From: Cysteiniphilum litorale
GTDB taxonomy: Bacteria; Pseudomonadota; Gammaproteobacteria; Francisellales; Francisellaceae
NCBI RefSeq assembly: GCF_003428165.1
Contig: NZ_QLIQ01000026.1
Coordinates: forward strand, 1 to 43,617
Direction of reading: 5' to 3'
DNA length: 43,617 nucleotides
How positions within the stretch are numbered: position 1 is the first letter of the stretch; each line of letters starts with the position of its first letter. A model generated the notes under the pieces. That model was not told where the DNA came from, searched no databases, and saw only the letters and a program-made list of their open reading frames with translations. Positions 24,065 to 31,585 of the stretch are shown in pieces. Made by a program: the position numbers and the translations under genes.

Positions 24065-24580
24065 ATGATTGTCAAGTTACATTTCATCAGACGCAATAGC
24101 TTAATGTCACATGCGGTGCGTTTGATGACGGCATCAAAATACTCACACTGTGAAATTGAGATTGACGGCATGTGCTATGGTGCCAAAGCATTTAAAGGCG
24201 TGTATAAGCAGCCAGTGCGCGAGCTGTTTGAAAACGAAGATGTGATTGAAACATGGACGTTTGCCAATCCGAGCTTTTGGCGTGCTGCTAACCTGCGAGA
24301 CTGGCTTGAGGCGCAAGTTGGTAAAAGTTATGACTATCTGCCTGCGTTGGCTTTGGGGTTTTTACGCAAGAACTGGGCGAATAATGAAGACAAGTGGTTT
24401 TGTTCAGAGTTAATTGACGCAGGCTTCAAACGTGTCGGTATGCCATTGACCAATAAGGATTACATGCCGTATCGCTTAACACCCAATGACTTGCGTCCGA
24501 GTAATCGCTTGCGTTACTTGTCATTAGAGAAATCAACGTCAAAGCCTTTTTGGAGTAGGTTTGTGCGCTTTTTTGTTTAA
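24065..24580 (+). CDS. Permuted NlpC/P60-like peptidase, possible endolysin
   Basis: A 171-residue protein resembling circularly permuted papain-fold hydrolases (YiiX/NlpC-P60 superfamily). The catalytic histidine should be His28 in YSHCEIEIDG and the nucleophile Cys113 in KWFCSELID; in this group the histidine comes first, as seen. No signal peptide is present, so export would need a holin or it acts on the tail. It precedes the spanin-like pair, making peptidoglycan cleavage during lysis or entry the likely role. It starts three bases after the fibre-associated gene. Confidence 0.7.
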   Translation: MIVKLHFIRRNSLMSHAVRLMTASKYSHCEIEIDGMCYGAKAFKGVYKQPVRELFENEDVIETWTFANPSFWRAANLRDWLEAQVGKSYDYLPALALGFLRKNWANNEDKWFCSELIDAGFKRVGMPLTNKDYMPYRLTPNDLRPSNRLRYLSLEKSTSKPFWSRFVRFFV

Positions 24581-24601
24581 TCACCATTTGCCAGCAATTG
24601 G

Positions 24602-24632
24602 CACAATCTCAATCAATTATTAGCACTACACT
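24602..24632 (+). promoter_or_regulatory. Candidate late promoter (copy 5), before the spanin and sheath genes
   Basis: CACAATCT (24602-24609), 17 bases, TACACT (24627-24632). It lies in the only clear gap of this region (24581-24662) and would drive the lysis accessory genes and the sheath-to-D tail operon. It differs from copies 2 and 3 by one base in each half. Confidence 0.6.
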
Positions 24633-24662
24633 AGGAATCAAACGAGGGGGAGGATTAATAGT

Positions 24663-24986
24663 TTGAATGTTGTTAAGGGGATTTTGAGTGCACTGCCAAG
24701 TGTGATTATTTTATTTTTTGTGTTAGGTGGTGCGTATTACTTAAATAGTAAGCTCGACAAGATGAATGACATGTGGCTATCAGCTAATCAGGTGACAGTG
24801 AAAAATCAGCAAGCACAGATTAAAATTAACCGCATATTTGGCAAGCAGATGGATGATTTTACCAGCTATATTCATGGCTTACCTGAAGAGAAGCGCAAAC
24901 CATGGCTTGAAACATATAGCGAAGAAGTGCAAAAGATGTTGTTCACGCCACCCAAGGGCTTAAAAAACCAAAGCGGTGAGAAGTGA
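24663..24986 (+). CDS. Inner-membrane spanin (Rz-like) or holin-like protein
   Basis: The start is TTG 24663, supported by GGGGGAGG nine bases upstream. The 107-residue product has one N-terminal membrane helix (about residues 8-27) and a long periplasmic helical part, the layout of an i-spanin. It overlaps the following lipoprotein gene by ATGA, as Rz/Rz1 pairs often do. A pinholin or antiholin role cannot be excluded because no separate holin is evident nearby. Confidence 0.6.
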   Translation: MNVVKGILSALPSVIILFFVLGGAYYLNSKLDKMNDMWLSANQVTVKNQQAQIKINRIFGKQMDDFTSYIHGLPEEKRKPWLETYSEEVQKMLFTPPKGLKNQSGEK

Positions 24987-25237
24987 TGCGGTTATTTTTA
25001 GCTATTTTCACCATCATTGTGACAATTTTTATCAATGGTTGCTCGTTGTTTCCTGCTGCACGTGTTTCTGGACATATTCCACCGGAGTTAATGGAGCAGC
25101 GCTTGGTATATGGCTGTAGCAGCATTCAAAACGAATTAAAGCTTGCAACATGCTATTTAAAAACCCGTGAAGCGCTGTATTTGGCGAATCAGGATAAGCA
25201 GGATTTAGCTGAGTTAGATCGCATTTGGAGTAATTAA
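24983..25237 (+). CDS. Outer-membrane spanin-like lipoprotein (Rz1-like)
   Basis: An 84-residue lipoprotein. The first 19 residues are a signal peptide and the lipobox reads F-I-N-G-C, with Cys20 as the lipidation site. The mature part is about 65 residues and helical at its end. Together with the upstream membrane protein it forms a probable spanin pair that disrupts the outer membrane at the end of lysis. It has less proline than the classic Rz1. Confidence 0.6.
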   Translation: MMRLFLAIFTIIVTIFINGCSLFPAARVSGHIPPELMEQRLVYGCSSIQNELKLATCYLKTREALYLANQDKQDLAELDRIWSN

Positions 25238-25275
25238 TTAAGTTATTAAAAGAGCAAAAGGTAAAAGGGGGAGTT

Positions 25276-26421
25276 ATGAGTTTTTACCATGGGGTTGAAG
25301 TTGTTGAGATTGATGGCGGTGCGCGCCCGATTCAAACGGTTAAATCGAGTGTTATCGGTTTAATTGGTACGGCACCAGATGCTGATAGTACCGCATTTCC
25401 GTTAAACGTGCCAGTGTTGATTGCAGGCAACCGGACAGAGGCGGCAAAGCTTGGCAGTAATGGTACATTGCCAGATGCAATTGATGGCATCTTTGACCAA
25501 ATCGGGGCAATGGTGATCGTCGTGCGTGTTGAGCATTCAGATGACAACGCACAAATGCTTACTAATGTTCAAGGCGGTATTGATGCAACGACAGGCGCAC
25601 GCACTGGGGTGCAGGCGTTTTTAGATGCGGGATCAAAGTTGGGGTTAACGCCACGCATTTTAATCGCGCCACAGTTTAGTAATGAAGTGGGTATTGTGCA
25701 GGAATTAATGGGGATTGCTGAGCGCTTAAAGGCAGTGATTATTGCCGAAGCCCCAAGCACCACAGATACTGCTGCAATTGCCTACCAGAAAAACTTTGGT
25801 TCGGCGCGTGTTTATGTCATCGATCCACGGGTGATGGTGCTAGCCAATGGTGTCGAGGTGGCTAAGCCCGCCTCGCCACGTGTTGCGGGGTTAATGGCAC
25901 GCATTGATAAGACATACGGTTGGCACTACTCACCATCGAATCACGAGATTTATGGTGTAACAGGTACGGAACGTCCGATTGATTTCGAGTTAAATGGTGA
26001 GTGTCGTGCGAATTACTTAAACGAAAACAAGATATCGACGATCATTAATCAAAGTGGTTTTAGGCTGTGGGGTAATTTAACCTGCTCAAATGATCCCAAG
26101 TGGCAGTTTTTAAGTGTGCGCAGAACGGCGGACATGTTAAACGAATCATTGCTCTATGCGCATAACTGGGCAGTGGATCGCGGGATTAGCAAGACCTTTG
26201 TTGATGACATTGTGATGAGTGTTAACGGCTTTTTGCGCTCGCTTGTCGCGCAGGGTCGCATCTTGGGTGGCAAATGCTGGGCTGATCCCGAGTTAAACAG
26301 TGAGAATGAGATTGCAAACGGTCATATTACGTTTAGCTTTGATTTCACCCCTGTTTATCCAAGCCAACATATCACGTTTAATAGTCATCTAGTGAATGAC
26401 TATATCAGCGAAATATTTTAA
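25276..26421 (+). CDS. Contractile tail sheath protein (P2 FI)
   Basis: A 381-residue P2-type tail sheath. It starts with FYHGVEVVEIDGGARPIQTVKSSVIGLIGTAPDAD, the family N-terminus, and carries the RVYVIDPRVMVL, PASPRVAGLMARID and WHYSPSNHEIYGVTG segments, then the conserved C-terminal domain with DRGISKTFVDDIVMSVNGFLRSL. The sheath contracts to drive the tube through the envelope. GGGGGAG precedes the ATG. Length matches P2 FI. Confidence 0.96.
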   Translation: MSFYHGVEVVEIDGGARPIQTVKSSVIGLIGTAPDADSTAFPLNVPVLIAGNRTEAAKLGSNGTLPDAIDGIFDQIGAMVIVVRVEHSDDNAQMLTNVQGGIDATTGARTGVQAFLDAGSKLGLTPRILIAPQFSNEVGIVQELMGIAERLKAVIIAEAPSTTDTAAIAYQKNFGSARVYVIDPRVMVLANGVEVAKPASPRVAGLMARIDKTYGWHYSPSNHEIYGVTGTERPIDFELNGECRANYLNENKISTIINQSGFRLWGNLTCSNDPKWQFLSVRRTADMLNESLLYAHNWAVDRGISKTFVDDIVMSVNGFLRSLVAQGRILGGKCWADPELNSENEIANGHITFSFDFTPVYPSQHITFNSHLVNDYISEIF

Positions 26422-26449
26422 TCAATCAGCACAGTAGGAGCTTAGCATT

Positions 26450-26947
26450 ATGTTTAACAATATTTTAATTAACTTTGGTGTGTATCTGGATGGCATTGCC
26501 TACTTAGGCACGGCTAGTGAGGTGCAGTTACCTAATCTTGCAATTAAGACCGAAGAGTGGACAGCCGCAGGCATGTCTGGAACGGTTAAAGTTGATACGG
26601 GTAAAATGGAAGCGATGGAGTCGGTGATTAAGTTCAAAGGCTTACAAACCGACCCCATTAAAGTCATTGGTAATAAAGAAGCGCCGCTGATTATTCGTGG
26701 CAGCTTACGCAACAAAGATGGCACCGAAAAGAAACTCACTGTTGAGATGCGCGGGTTGGTGACCAGTTATGACAATGGCACGATTAATGCCGAGTCAACG
26801 GGAGAAACCTCGCTCACCTTGTCTGTCAGTTATTACCGCTTTAATGCTGATGGTGAGGACTTGGTGGAAATCGACCCGATTAATAACGTACGTAGTTTAA
26901 ATGGTACGAATCAGCTTGAAGGCGTATTAGCCAATATTTCAAATTAA
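26450..26947 (+). CDS. Tail tube protein (P2 FII)
   Basis: A 165-residue P2 FII-like tube subunit. The family features N-x-x-V-Y-L-D-G-I-A-Y-L-G, then V-Q-L-P-N-L, W-x-A-A-G-M-S-G-T-V-K-V-D-T-G-K-M-E, and the last block R-G-L-V-T-S-Y-D-N-G-T-I are present. It follows the sheath gene in the standard order. TAGGAGC precedes the ATG. Confidence 0.95.
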   Translation: MFNNILINFGVYLDGIAYLGTASEVQLPNLAIKTEEWTAAGMSGTVKVDTGKMEAMESVIKFKGLQTDPIKVIGNKEAPLIIRGSLRNKDGTEKKLTVEMRGLVTSYDNGTINAESTGETSLTLSVSYYRFNADGEDLVEIDPINNVRSLNGTNQLEGVLANISN

Positions 26948-26995
26948 GAAATTAAAAAAATTAAAAAGCAAGATGTGAACAACAAGGACAAAAAC

Positions 26996-27262
26996 ATGAA
27001 AGTTACGTTGAGAAATAAAGTCAAACTGACCAGTGGTGAGCAAACGAATGTTATCCACTTTCGTGAGCCGACGCGCGGCGATTTAAAGGCAGTGGCGAAT
27101 ATCGATAATGATATTGCCAAAGAAGATATGTTAATCAGTCGGCTAACGGGTATATCCATTGCCTCACTTGATGATGTAGTGATGGCAGACAGTGCCAAGT
27201 TGCAGCAGGGATTAAGTGAGATTACGGACGCTGACTATGACCCAAAGCCTATAACGAATTAA
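26996..27262 (+). CDS. Tail assembly chaperone gpE (short form)
   Basis: The start at ATG 26996 has AAGGA upstream; the longer GTG reading at 26975 is less likely. The 88-residue product contains VTLRNKVKLTSG, then HFREPTRGDLKAVANID and MLISRLTGISIASLDDV, the usual gpE pattern of a tail-tube chaperone domain. It terminates with TAA at 27260, but a short overlap with the -1 frame and a slippery heptamer before the stop permit a longer form. Confidence 0.88.
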   Translation: MKVTLRNKVKLTSGEQTNVIHFREPTRGDLKAVANIDNDIAKEDMLISRLTGISIASLDDVVMADSAKLQQGLSEITDADYDPKPITN

Positions 27263-27390
27263 TCTTTGTTGTGGCAACACAAACCGGTTGGCAGATCAGT
27301 GAGCTAGACAAACTGCCACTGTCTGAGTTAATCAGTTATTACCAGTATGCAGTGGATTGGATAAAAGCAAAAAGCGGGTTAGATAAGTAA
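26996..27390 (+). CDS. Tail assembly chaperone gpE-E' fusion by -1 frameshift
   Basis: P2-like phages make a second chaperone form by -1 frameshifting from E into E'. Here the -1 frame is open from 27241 to the TAA at 27388-27390 and encodes about 48 residues, including VVATQTGWQISELDKLPLSE and YYQYAVDWIKAK. These have the W-x-x-x-E-L-x-x-x-x-x-x-E-L pattern of E'. The shift site is CCCAAAG at 27241-27247, read C-CCA-AAG in the zero frame. E' ends two bases before the tape-measure start. Coordinates include the shift. Confidence 0.85.
27241..27247 (+). promoter_or_regulatory. Predicted -1 ribosomal slippery heptamer CCCAAAG
   Basis: The sequence has the X-XXY-YYZ form (C-CCA-AAG) in the gpE frame, five codons before the stop. 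In the -1 frame a TGA at 27238-27240 lies directly before it, so the shift must occur between 27241 and the gpE stop at 27262, and this heptamer is the only classical slip site there. Confidence 0.8.
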
Positions 27391-27392
27391 AA

Positions 27393-29315
27393 ATGAGCAA
27401 TTGGAATAAAAAGGTTAGCCTTGAGTTAGGTGGTAGCATTAACCCAAGCTTTAGCAGGGCAACTGATGATGCAGCTAAAAGCTTAGGCATGCTTGGCAGA
27501 AAAGAGAAAGCCTTAAAAGACAATAAGGCGCTTATCGGTAAGCTGCAAGCTGATCAAGCGGCGATTGCGAAAACCAATACTGCTTATAAAACACAAGTTG
27601 CCGAGCTTAAAGCTTTACAGCGTGCCTACAATGCCGCAGGTGGGCAAGATGCTACACTCTCTGCCAAGATTTCCAAGAAGCAGCAACAGGTTAATAAAAC
27701 CAATGCTAAATTAAGCGAGCAGCGCAAAGGTTTGCAGAATTTAGGCACCAGTCTTAAAAAAGCAGGCATTGATACGGCAAATCTCACAAGCGAAGAAAAA
27801 CGCCTGCAAATGCAACTGGAGAAAACACAAAAGCATGCCAAGTTAAAAGGCAAAACACTGTCGACCTTGGGCAGTGGCGTAAGCAAGTTAAAATATGCAG
27901 CCCTTGGTGCGACAGCTGCGATTGGGGCGATGGGTGCGGCTGCGATGAAATCGGTTAATAGCTTTGCCGAGCATGGCGACAATGTTGCCAAAACAGCGGA
28001 CAAGTTAAACGTTAGTACCACCTCATTACAAGAAATGCGCTATGCCGCTGAGCGTGCTGGGTTATCGACAGATAAACTAGATAAATCACTCGAGTTTATG
28101 CAGAAGAATGTTGTTGATGCAGCCCAAGGCACAGGTGAGGCAAAAGATGCACTGAATCAACTGGGGTTAAGTGCTGATGAGCTTAAATCCTTAAAGCCCG
28201 ATCAAGCACTTGGTTTAATTGCTGATCGCATGAAAGGGGTGACGAATAATCAAGAGCGCTTACGCATGGCAACTCGCATCTTTGGACGCGAGGGTGCAGG
28301 TATGGTTAACATGCTCAGAGATGGCTCCAAAGGTTTAAAAGAGATGGGAGCAGAAGCCAATCGCGTCGGTTATGTTCTTAATGAAAAGTCACTGCGCGCA
28401 GCTGAGGCGAATCGCGATGCTTATTTAAATATGACAACCAGTATCAAAGGCATGTGGTTTTCAATCGGCAATGAGCTAATGCCAAAACTGACAGAAATGT
28501 TTAGTAAACTCACGGATTGGATTGCGGAAAATCGTGGGCAAATTGGTGAGTGGGTTAAAAGCTTTAGCAGTATGATAAGCTCAGTTTTCAGTGGTATTAA
28601 GACAATAGGCAGTTTTATCCAATCAACGATTGGACTAGATAATGCGTTCAAAATAGTCGGTGGTACTATTGCGTTTAGTCTGGTTAATAAAATAGTTAAT
28701 CTTGGCTCAGTCATTAAAGGGCTTGGCATGACCTTTAAGCTTGTGAGTAAGTTATTTTTAACCAATCCTATTGGTTTGGCAATTACAGGCATTGCTACAG
28801 CAGCGCTACTGATCTATAAATATTGGGAGCCGATAAAGGATTTCTTTGCCGAATTATGGGATGGCATCAAAAGCATATTCAACAGTGCGATTGATTTTAT
28901 TGCAAAGTTATTCGAGCCACAGGTTAAAATGATTAAATGGGTTGCCGAAAAAGCTACTTCAGTGGCTAAATTTTTTGGATTCGGTGGAAGTGAAAAGGAG
29001 GATAAAGGTAATAAAACCAAGGAAATCTCAAGTAAAAAATCACTTGTTAGTATAAAAGAGTCAAACTTTGACCCAGATGCTGAAAATAAAATTGATTGGA
29101 ATAAGCATAAGCCTTTAAAGATTGAGGATTTCAGACAGTTAAAGCAGCAGGTTCAAACTGCCAATCAACAAACCAATAACCATAATAGAACCAATAATGT
29201 CACCATTACCAATCAAGTCACTGTGCAAGGCAATGGCGATAAAAACACCTTGATGCAAGGTATAGAACAGGCAACACAAAAAGCATTGTATGATTTTAAT
29301 CTAGGAGGTGTGTAG
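27393..29315 (+). CDS. Tail tape measure protein (P2 gpT-like)
   Basis: A 640-residue tape measure protein that sets tail length. Residues 1-150 are a coiled coil with repeated Lys/Gln/Ala. Residues about 165-190 are an Ala/Gly-rich hydrophobic helix, followed by the TMP core (NVAKTADKLNVSTTSLQEMRYAAERAG, then RMATRIFGREGAGMVNML). Membrane-like helices lie at about 420-475, followed by a polar C-terminus rich in Asn and Thr. It starts two bases after E'. Its length is modest, predicting a fairly short tail. Confidence 0.94.
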   Translation: MSNWNKKVSLELGGSINPSFSRATDDAAKSLGMLGRKEKALKDNKALIGKLQADQAAIAKTNTAYKTQVAELKALQRAYNAAGGQDATLSAKISKKQQQVNKTNAKLSEQRKGLQNLGTSLKKAGIDTANLTSEEKRLQMQLEKTQKHAKLKGKTLSTLGSGVSKLKYAALGATAAIGAMGAAAMKSVNSFAEHGDNVAKTADKLNVSTTSLQEMRYAAERAGLSTDKLDKSLEFMQKNVVDAAQGTGEAKDALNQLGLSADELKSLKPDQALGLIADRMKGVTNNQERLRMATRIFGREGAGMVNMLRDGSKGLKEMGAEANRVGYVLNEKSLRAAEANRDAYLNMTTSIKGMWFSIGNELMPKLTEMFSKLTDWIAENRGQIGEWVKSFSSMISSVFSGIKTIGSFIQSTIGLDNAFKIVGGTIAFSLVNKIVNLGSVIKGLGMTFKLVSKLFLTNPIGLAITGIATAALLIYKYWEPIKDFFAELWDGIKSIFNSAIDFIAKLFEPQVKMIKWVAEKATSVAKFFGFGGSEKEDKGNKTKEISSKKSLVSIKESNFDPDAENKIDWNKHKPLKIEDFRQLKQQVQTANQQTNNHNRTNNVTITNQVTVQGNGDKNTLMQGIEQATQKALYDFNLGGV

Positions 29316-29738
29316 ATGGCATTTATTCCATTGGTGTTGGGCGCTTTACCATTTAGCGTCAACACGGCAACCTATAACAAAATAAGCAAAAGCTACTCAA
29401 GCAACTGGGCAACACAAGAGCGGGTTAATAACAGCCCTGCATTACAAAACACGGGTGACCAGTCGGAGACGATGACTATATCGGGTGTGACTTTCCCGCA
29501 TGATAACTTTGGAGCAAAAGGTGCCTTAATGGCATTGCGTGAGTTGGCAGCAAGTCAGGAAAGCAAGTTCTTGTTTGATTTAGATGGCTTTATCTATGGC
29601 AAGTGGGCAATAACCAATATTCAGCAGGAGGATACCAATAACAGTAACACAAGTTATAGTGTCAGTCTGGCACGTTATCCAGAGTCCAGTGCAATTGATC
29701 AGGCAAAGGCGTATGTCAAAGGAGCCGGAAATGGCTAA
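29316..29738 (+). CDS. Tail protein U (P2 gpU)
   Basis: A 140-residue P2 gpU-type tail completion protein. The pattern of an N-terminal strand (PLVLGALPFSVNTATYNKI), W-A-T-Q-E-R, then S-E-T-M-T-I-S-G-V-T-F-P and the closing G-K-W-A-I-T-N-I-Q-Q-E segment is typical. The gene follows the tape measure without a gap and its end overlaps gene X. Confidence 0.9.
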   Translation: MAFIPLVLGALPFSVNTATYNKISKSYSSNWATQERVNNSPALQNTGDQSETMTISGVTFPHDNFGAKGALMALRELAASQESKFLFDLDGFIYGKWAITNIQQEDTNNSNTSYSVSLARYPESSAIDQAKAYVKGAGNG

Positions 29739-29931
29739 ATACATCACCAAAAACGGCGATATGCTCGATTATATCTGCTATCAATACTACGGCACGACAG
29801 AGATTACAAGCAAAGTGCTTGAGGCAAATCGTGAGCTTGCGAAGCTTGGCGCTGTTTTGCCTGCAGGCATCAGTATTGAATTACCTGAGATTGAAAAACC
29901 AACGGCAAAGCGTAAGGTGACGTTATGGTAA
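29731..29931 (+). CDS. Tail protein X (LysM-like)
   Basis: The start at ATG 29731, with GGAGCC upstream, gives a 66-residue P2 gpX-type protein with a LysM-like fold: YITKNGDMLDYICYQYYGT, then VLEANRELAKLGAVLPAGISIELPEI. It is thought to sit at the tail tip with D. It overlaps U at its start and D at its end. Confidence 0.92.
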   Translation: MAKYITKNGDMLDYICYQYYGTTEITSKVLEANRELAKLGAVLPAGISIELPEIEKPTAKRKVTLW

Positions 29932-30911
29932 TTGATTATCAAATCTTAGCCGATAATAAAGATATTACTGAGAAGATAAAGGCGGCACTGGTGAGTCTAA
30001 CGATAACTGACACAACAGGCGACCATGCGGATGGCTTAAGCCTGCGATTAGCTGATTACACTGACTCGTTAAAGTTTCCTGAATCAAGTGCCAAGCTTAA
30101 CGTGCATTTGGGCTATAAAGATAATTTGCATGATTTTGGTTTTTTCTTTGTTGATACGATGAGCTACAGCTATCCACCGAGTGTCTTAAGCTTAAATGCC
30201 AACAGCGTGCCCTTTGCTGCATCCAATACATATAAAGCCATGCAAACGCAACAAACGCGCTCATTTGATAACACCACCGTGCAAGGTTTAGTTGAGCAGA
30301 TTGCCAAAGAGCATGGCTTAGAATCCTCAGTTACACCAGAAATAGGCAAAATTACTATTGAGCACATCGACCAAACCGATGAGGGCAATATCGGCTTTTT
30401 GTATCGGGTGGTCAGACAATACGGCGGCACCTTAAAACCAACGCATACCAAACTCGTTGTTTTAGATGCCAAGGGTAAGAATGCCAACAATGAAGATATG
30501 CCAACCGTCACCTTGGATTTAAAAGAGATTTCACAGCTAAGCTATAGCAGCAAAAAAGAAGCCAAGTTCAGAAGTGTCACTGCTAAATATCATGATGTTG
30601 ATACTGCTGAAACCAAAAAAATCACAATGGGTAATGGGCAACCTGAATTTTTATTATCCTACACCTACGAAAACGAGACAGCGGCAAAGGCGATGGCTAA
30701 GAAGGTATTAGATGGTTATTCACTTGATACCGATTCGATTAATATCACCACGGTGGGCAATCCAGCGATTATTGCGGGTGTTCCAATTGAAATTAAAGGA
30801 TTACGTGAGGATATTCCACAGGAATGGTATGTCAAAACGGCAACGCACTCGTTAAGCAAGCAGGGCTATCAAACCAGCGCGCAATTGACGCTACAATCAG
30901 CAATAGAGTGA
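29925..30911 (+). CDS. Tail hub protein D (P2 gpD)
   Basis: A 328-residue gpD-type baseplate hub, related to T4 gp27 and VgrG. Features are the N-terminal strand DYQILADNKDITEKIKAALVSLTITD, the A-D-G-L-S-L-R-L-A-D segment, the G-Y-K-D strand, and the Q-T-R-S-F-D-N-T-T-V-Q-G-L-V-E-Q-I-A region. It is the last phage gene visible, with only a hairpin and an unassigned stretch before the tRNA. Confidence 0.93.
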   Translation: MVIDYQILADNKDITEKIKAALVSLTITDTTGDHADGLSLRLADYTDSLKFPESSAKLNVHLGYKDNLHDFGFFFVDTMSYSYPPSVLSLNANSVPFAASNTYKAMQTQQTRSFDNTTVQGLVEQIAKEHGLESSVTPEIGKITIEHIDQTDEGNIGFLYRVVRQYGGTLKPTHTKLVVLDAKGKNANNEDMPTVTLDLKEISQLSYSSKKEAKFRSVTAKYHDVDTAETKKITMGNGQPEFLLSYTYENETAAKAMAKKVLDGYSLDTDSINITTVGNPAIIAGVPIEIKGLREDIPQEWYVKTATHSLSKQGYQTSAQLTLQSAIE

Positions 30912-30914
30912 TGC

Positions 30915-30934
30915 TACCGACATTGATGTCGGTA
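30915..30934. terminator. Perfect hairpin after the last tail gene
   Basis: TACCGACAT (30915-30923), loop TG, ATGTCGGTA (30926-30934): a perfect 9-bp stem five bases after the D stop. No T-run follows on the forward strand, so it may be a transcript-end stabiliser or a protein-binding palindrome rather than a strong terminator. Confidence 0.5.
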
Positions 30935-31222
30935 CCAAAAAATAAACAAGTTAGCTTAGAAGTCAAAAAGATTGTGTAAGCAAAAACAAAATATTTACAC
31001 AAACTCGCTGTTGGTTTTGCTGCAAACTGTCAACGCTTGCATTGATTTTGCATTTTGTTCCCGTGCAAGCATCACTATGGTGCTGTCAGACGTGTCGGCA
31101 TCATTCTACGCTTAAATATTTGACGGTATTTTTGACGGTATCGTAAAATTTATTTTATCCTTTAAATGGTGTTGTATGTGTTGATATATATGGGTTTGAG
31201 TAATGCTGAAAATAATTGATTC
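30935..31222. other. Non-coding right end of the prophage, decayed promoter copy and direct repeats
   Basis: No gene is visible. It contains CACAAACT at 30998-31005 with CAAACT 17 bases later (31023-31028), apparently a decayed copy of the late promoter element, and an 11-base direct repeat TTTGACGGTAT at 31119-31129 and 31131-31141. Repeats of this kind near a tRNA junction can be integrase arm sites. The region ends at the 3' end of tRNA-Ser. Confidence 0.45.
31119..31141. repeat. Tandem 11-base repeat near the phage-tRNA junction
   Basis: TTTGACGGTAT twice, with a 12-base period, 82 bases from the tRNA 3' end. The placement suggests integrase or excisionase binding sites in the attachment region; this is inference. 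Confidence 0.45.
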
Positions 31223-31312
31223 TGGCGGAGGGGAAGAGATTCGAACTCTCGATACGCGTTAACGTATACACGCTTTCCAGGCGTGCTCCTTCAACCACTC
31301 GGACACCCCTCC
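31223..31312 (-). tRNA. tRNA-Ser(GGA)
   Basis: Ninety bases including an encoded CCA. The acceptor stem GGAGGGG (5' end at 31312) pairs with CCCCTCC, followed by discriminator G and CCA at 31223-31225. The anticodon stem CACGC/GCGTG encloses the loop CTGGAAA with anticodon GGA (31276-31278). A long variable arm lies between the anticodon and T arms, typical of serine tRNAs, and the T loop reads TTCGAATC. Its 3' end faces the prophage, so it is the probable attachment site. Confidence 0.96.
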
Positions 31313-31435
31313 AGAAAATTAACTTGTTCAACTCGTGGTTGATTTGTTACTAAACTCGATCATCGTGATCTTGTTAAGTAACCCAGCCTTTCGCTCCTGC
31401 TATAGGCGCTCATTAGCTCGCAGCTCGAGGGTCTA

Positions 31436-31449
31436 ACTCGGACACCCCT
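31436..31449 (-). repeat. Partial copy of the tRNA-Ser 5' end
   Basis: Fourteen bases identical to 31297-31310 (acceptor plus D-arm part of tRNA-Ser), and CAGAAA continues after each copy with a small offset. The rest of a tRNA is not present at 31313-31435. It is a remnant of duplication or recombination next to the tRNA. Confidence 0.6.
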
Positions 31450-31585
31450 TACAGAAACTTCATTAAGCTAATACTGTATAAAAGCATGTGCATCCTAGCA
31501 AAGTCGATCCTAGAAAGCAAGGCGCTTGACATCTTAAAATATCACGGTAAAGTCGGCGCAAATTAATTTTATCTCGCATCTTAAA

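Noticed and set aside
27238-27393. E' as an independent gene
   Set aside because: The frame has no start codon with a ribosome site and is closed immediately upstream by TGA; expression by frameshift from E explains it better.
30998-31028. Sixth late promoter copy after gene D
   Set aside because: The left octamer and 17-base spacer are present, but the -10 position reads CAAACT, and no gene lies downstream before the tRNA; noted as a decayed copy only, not counted as a promoter.
31313-31460. Second serine tRNA gene
   Set aside because: Only a 14-base 5' fragment matches; no anticodon arm, variable arm or T arm can be built from the surrounding bases.
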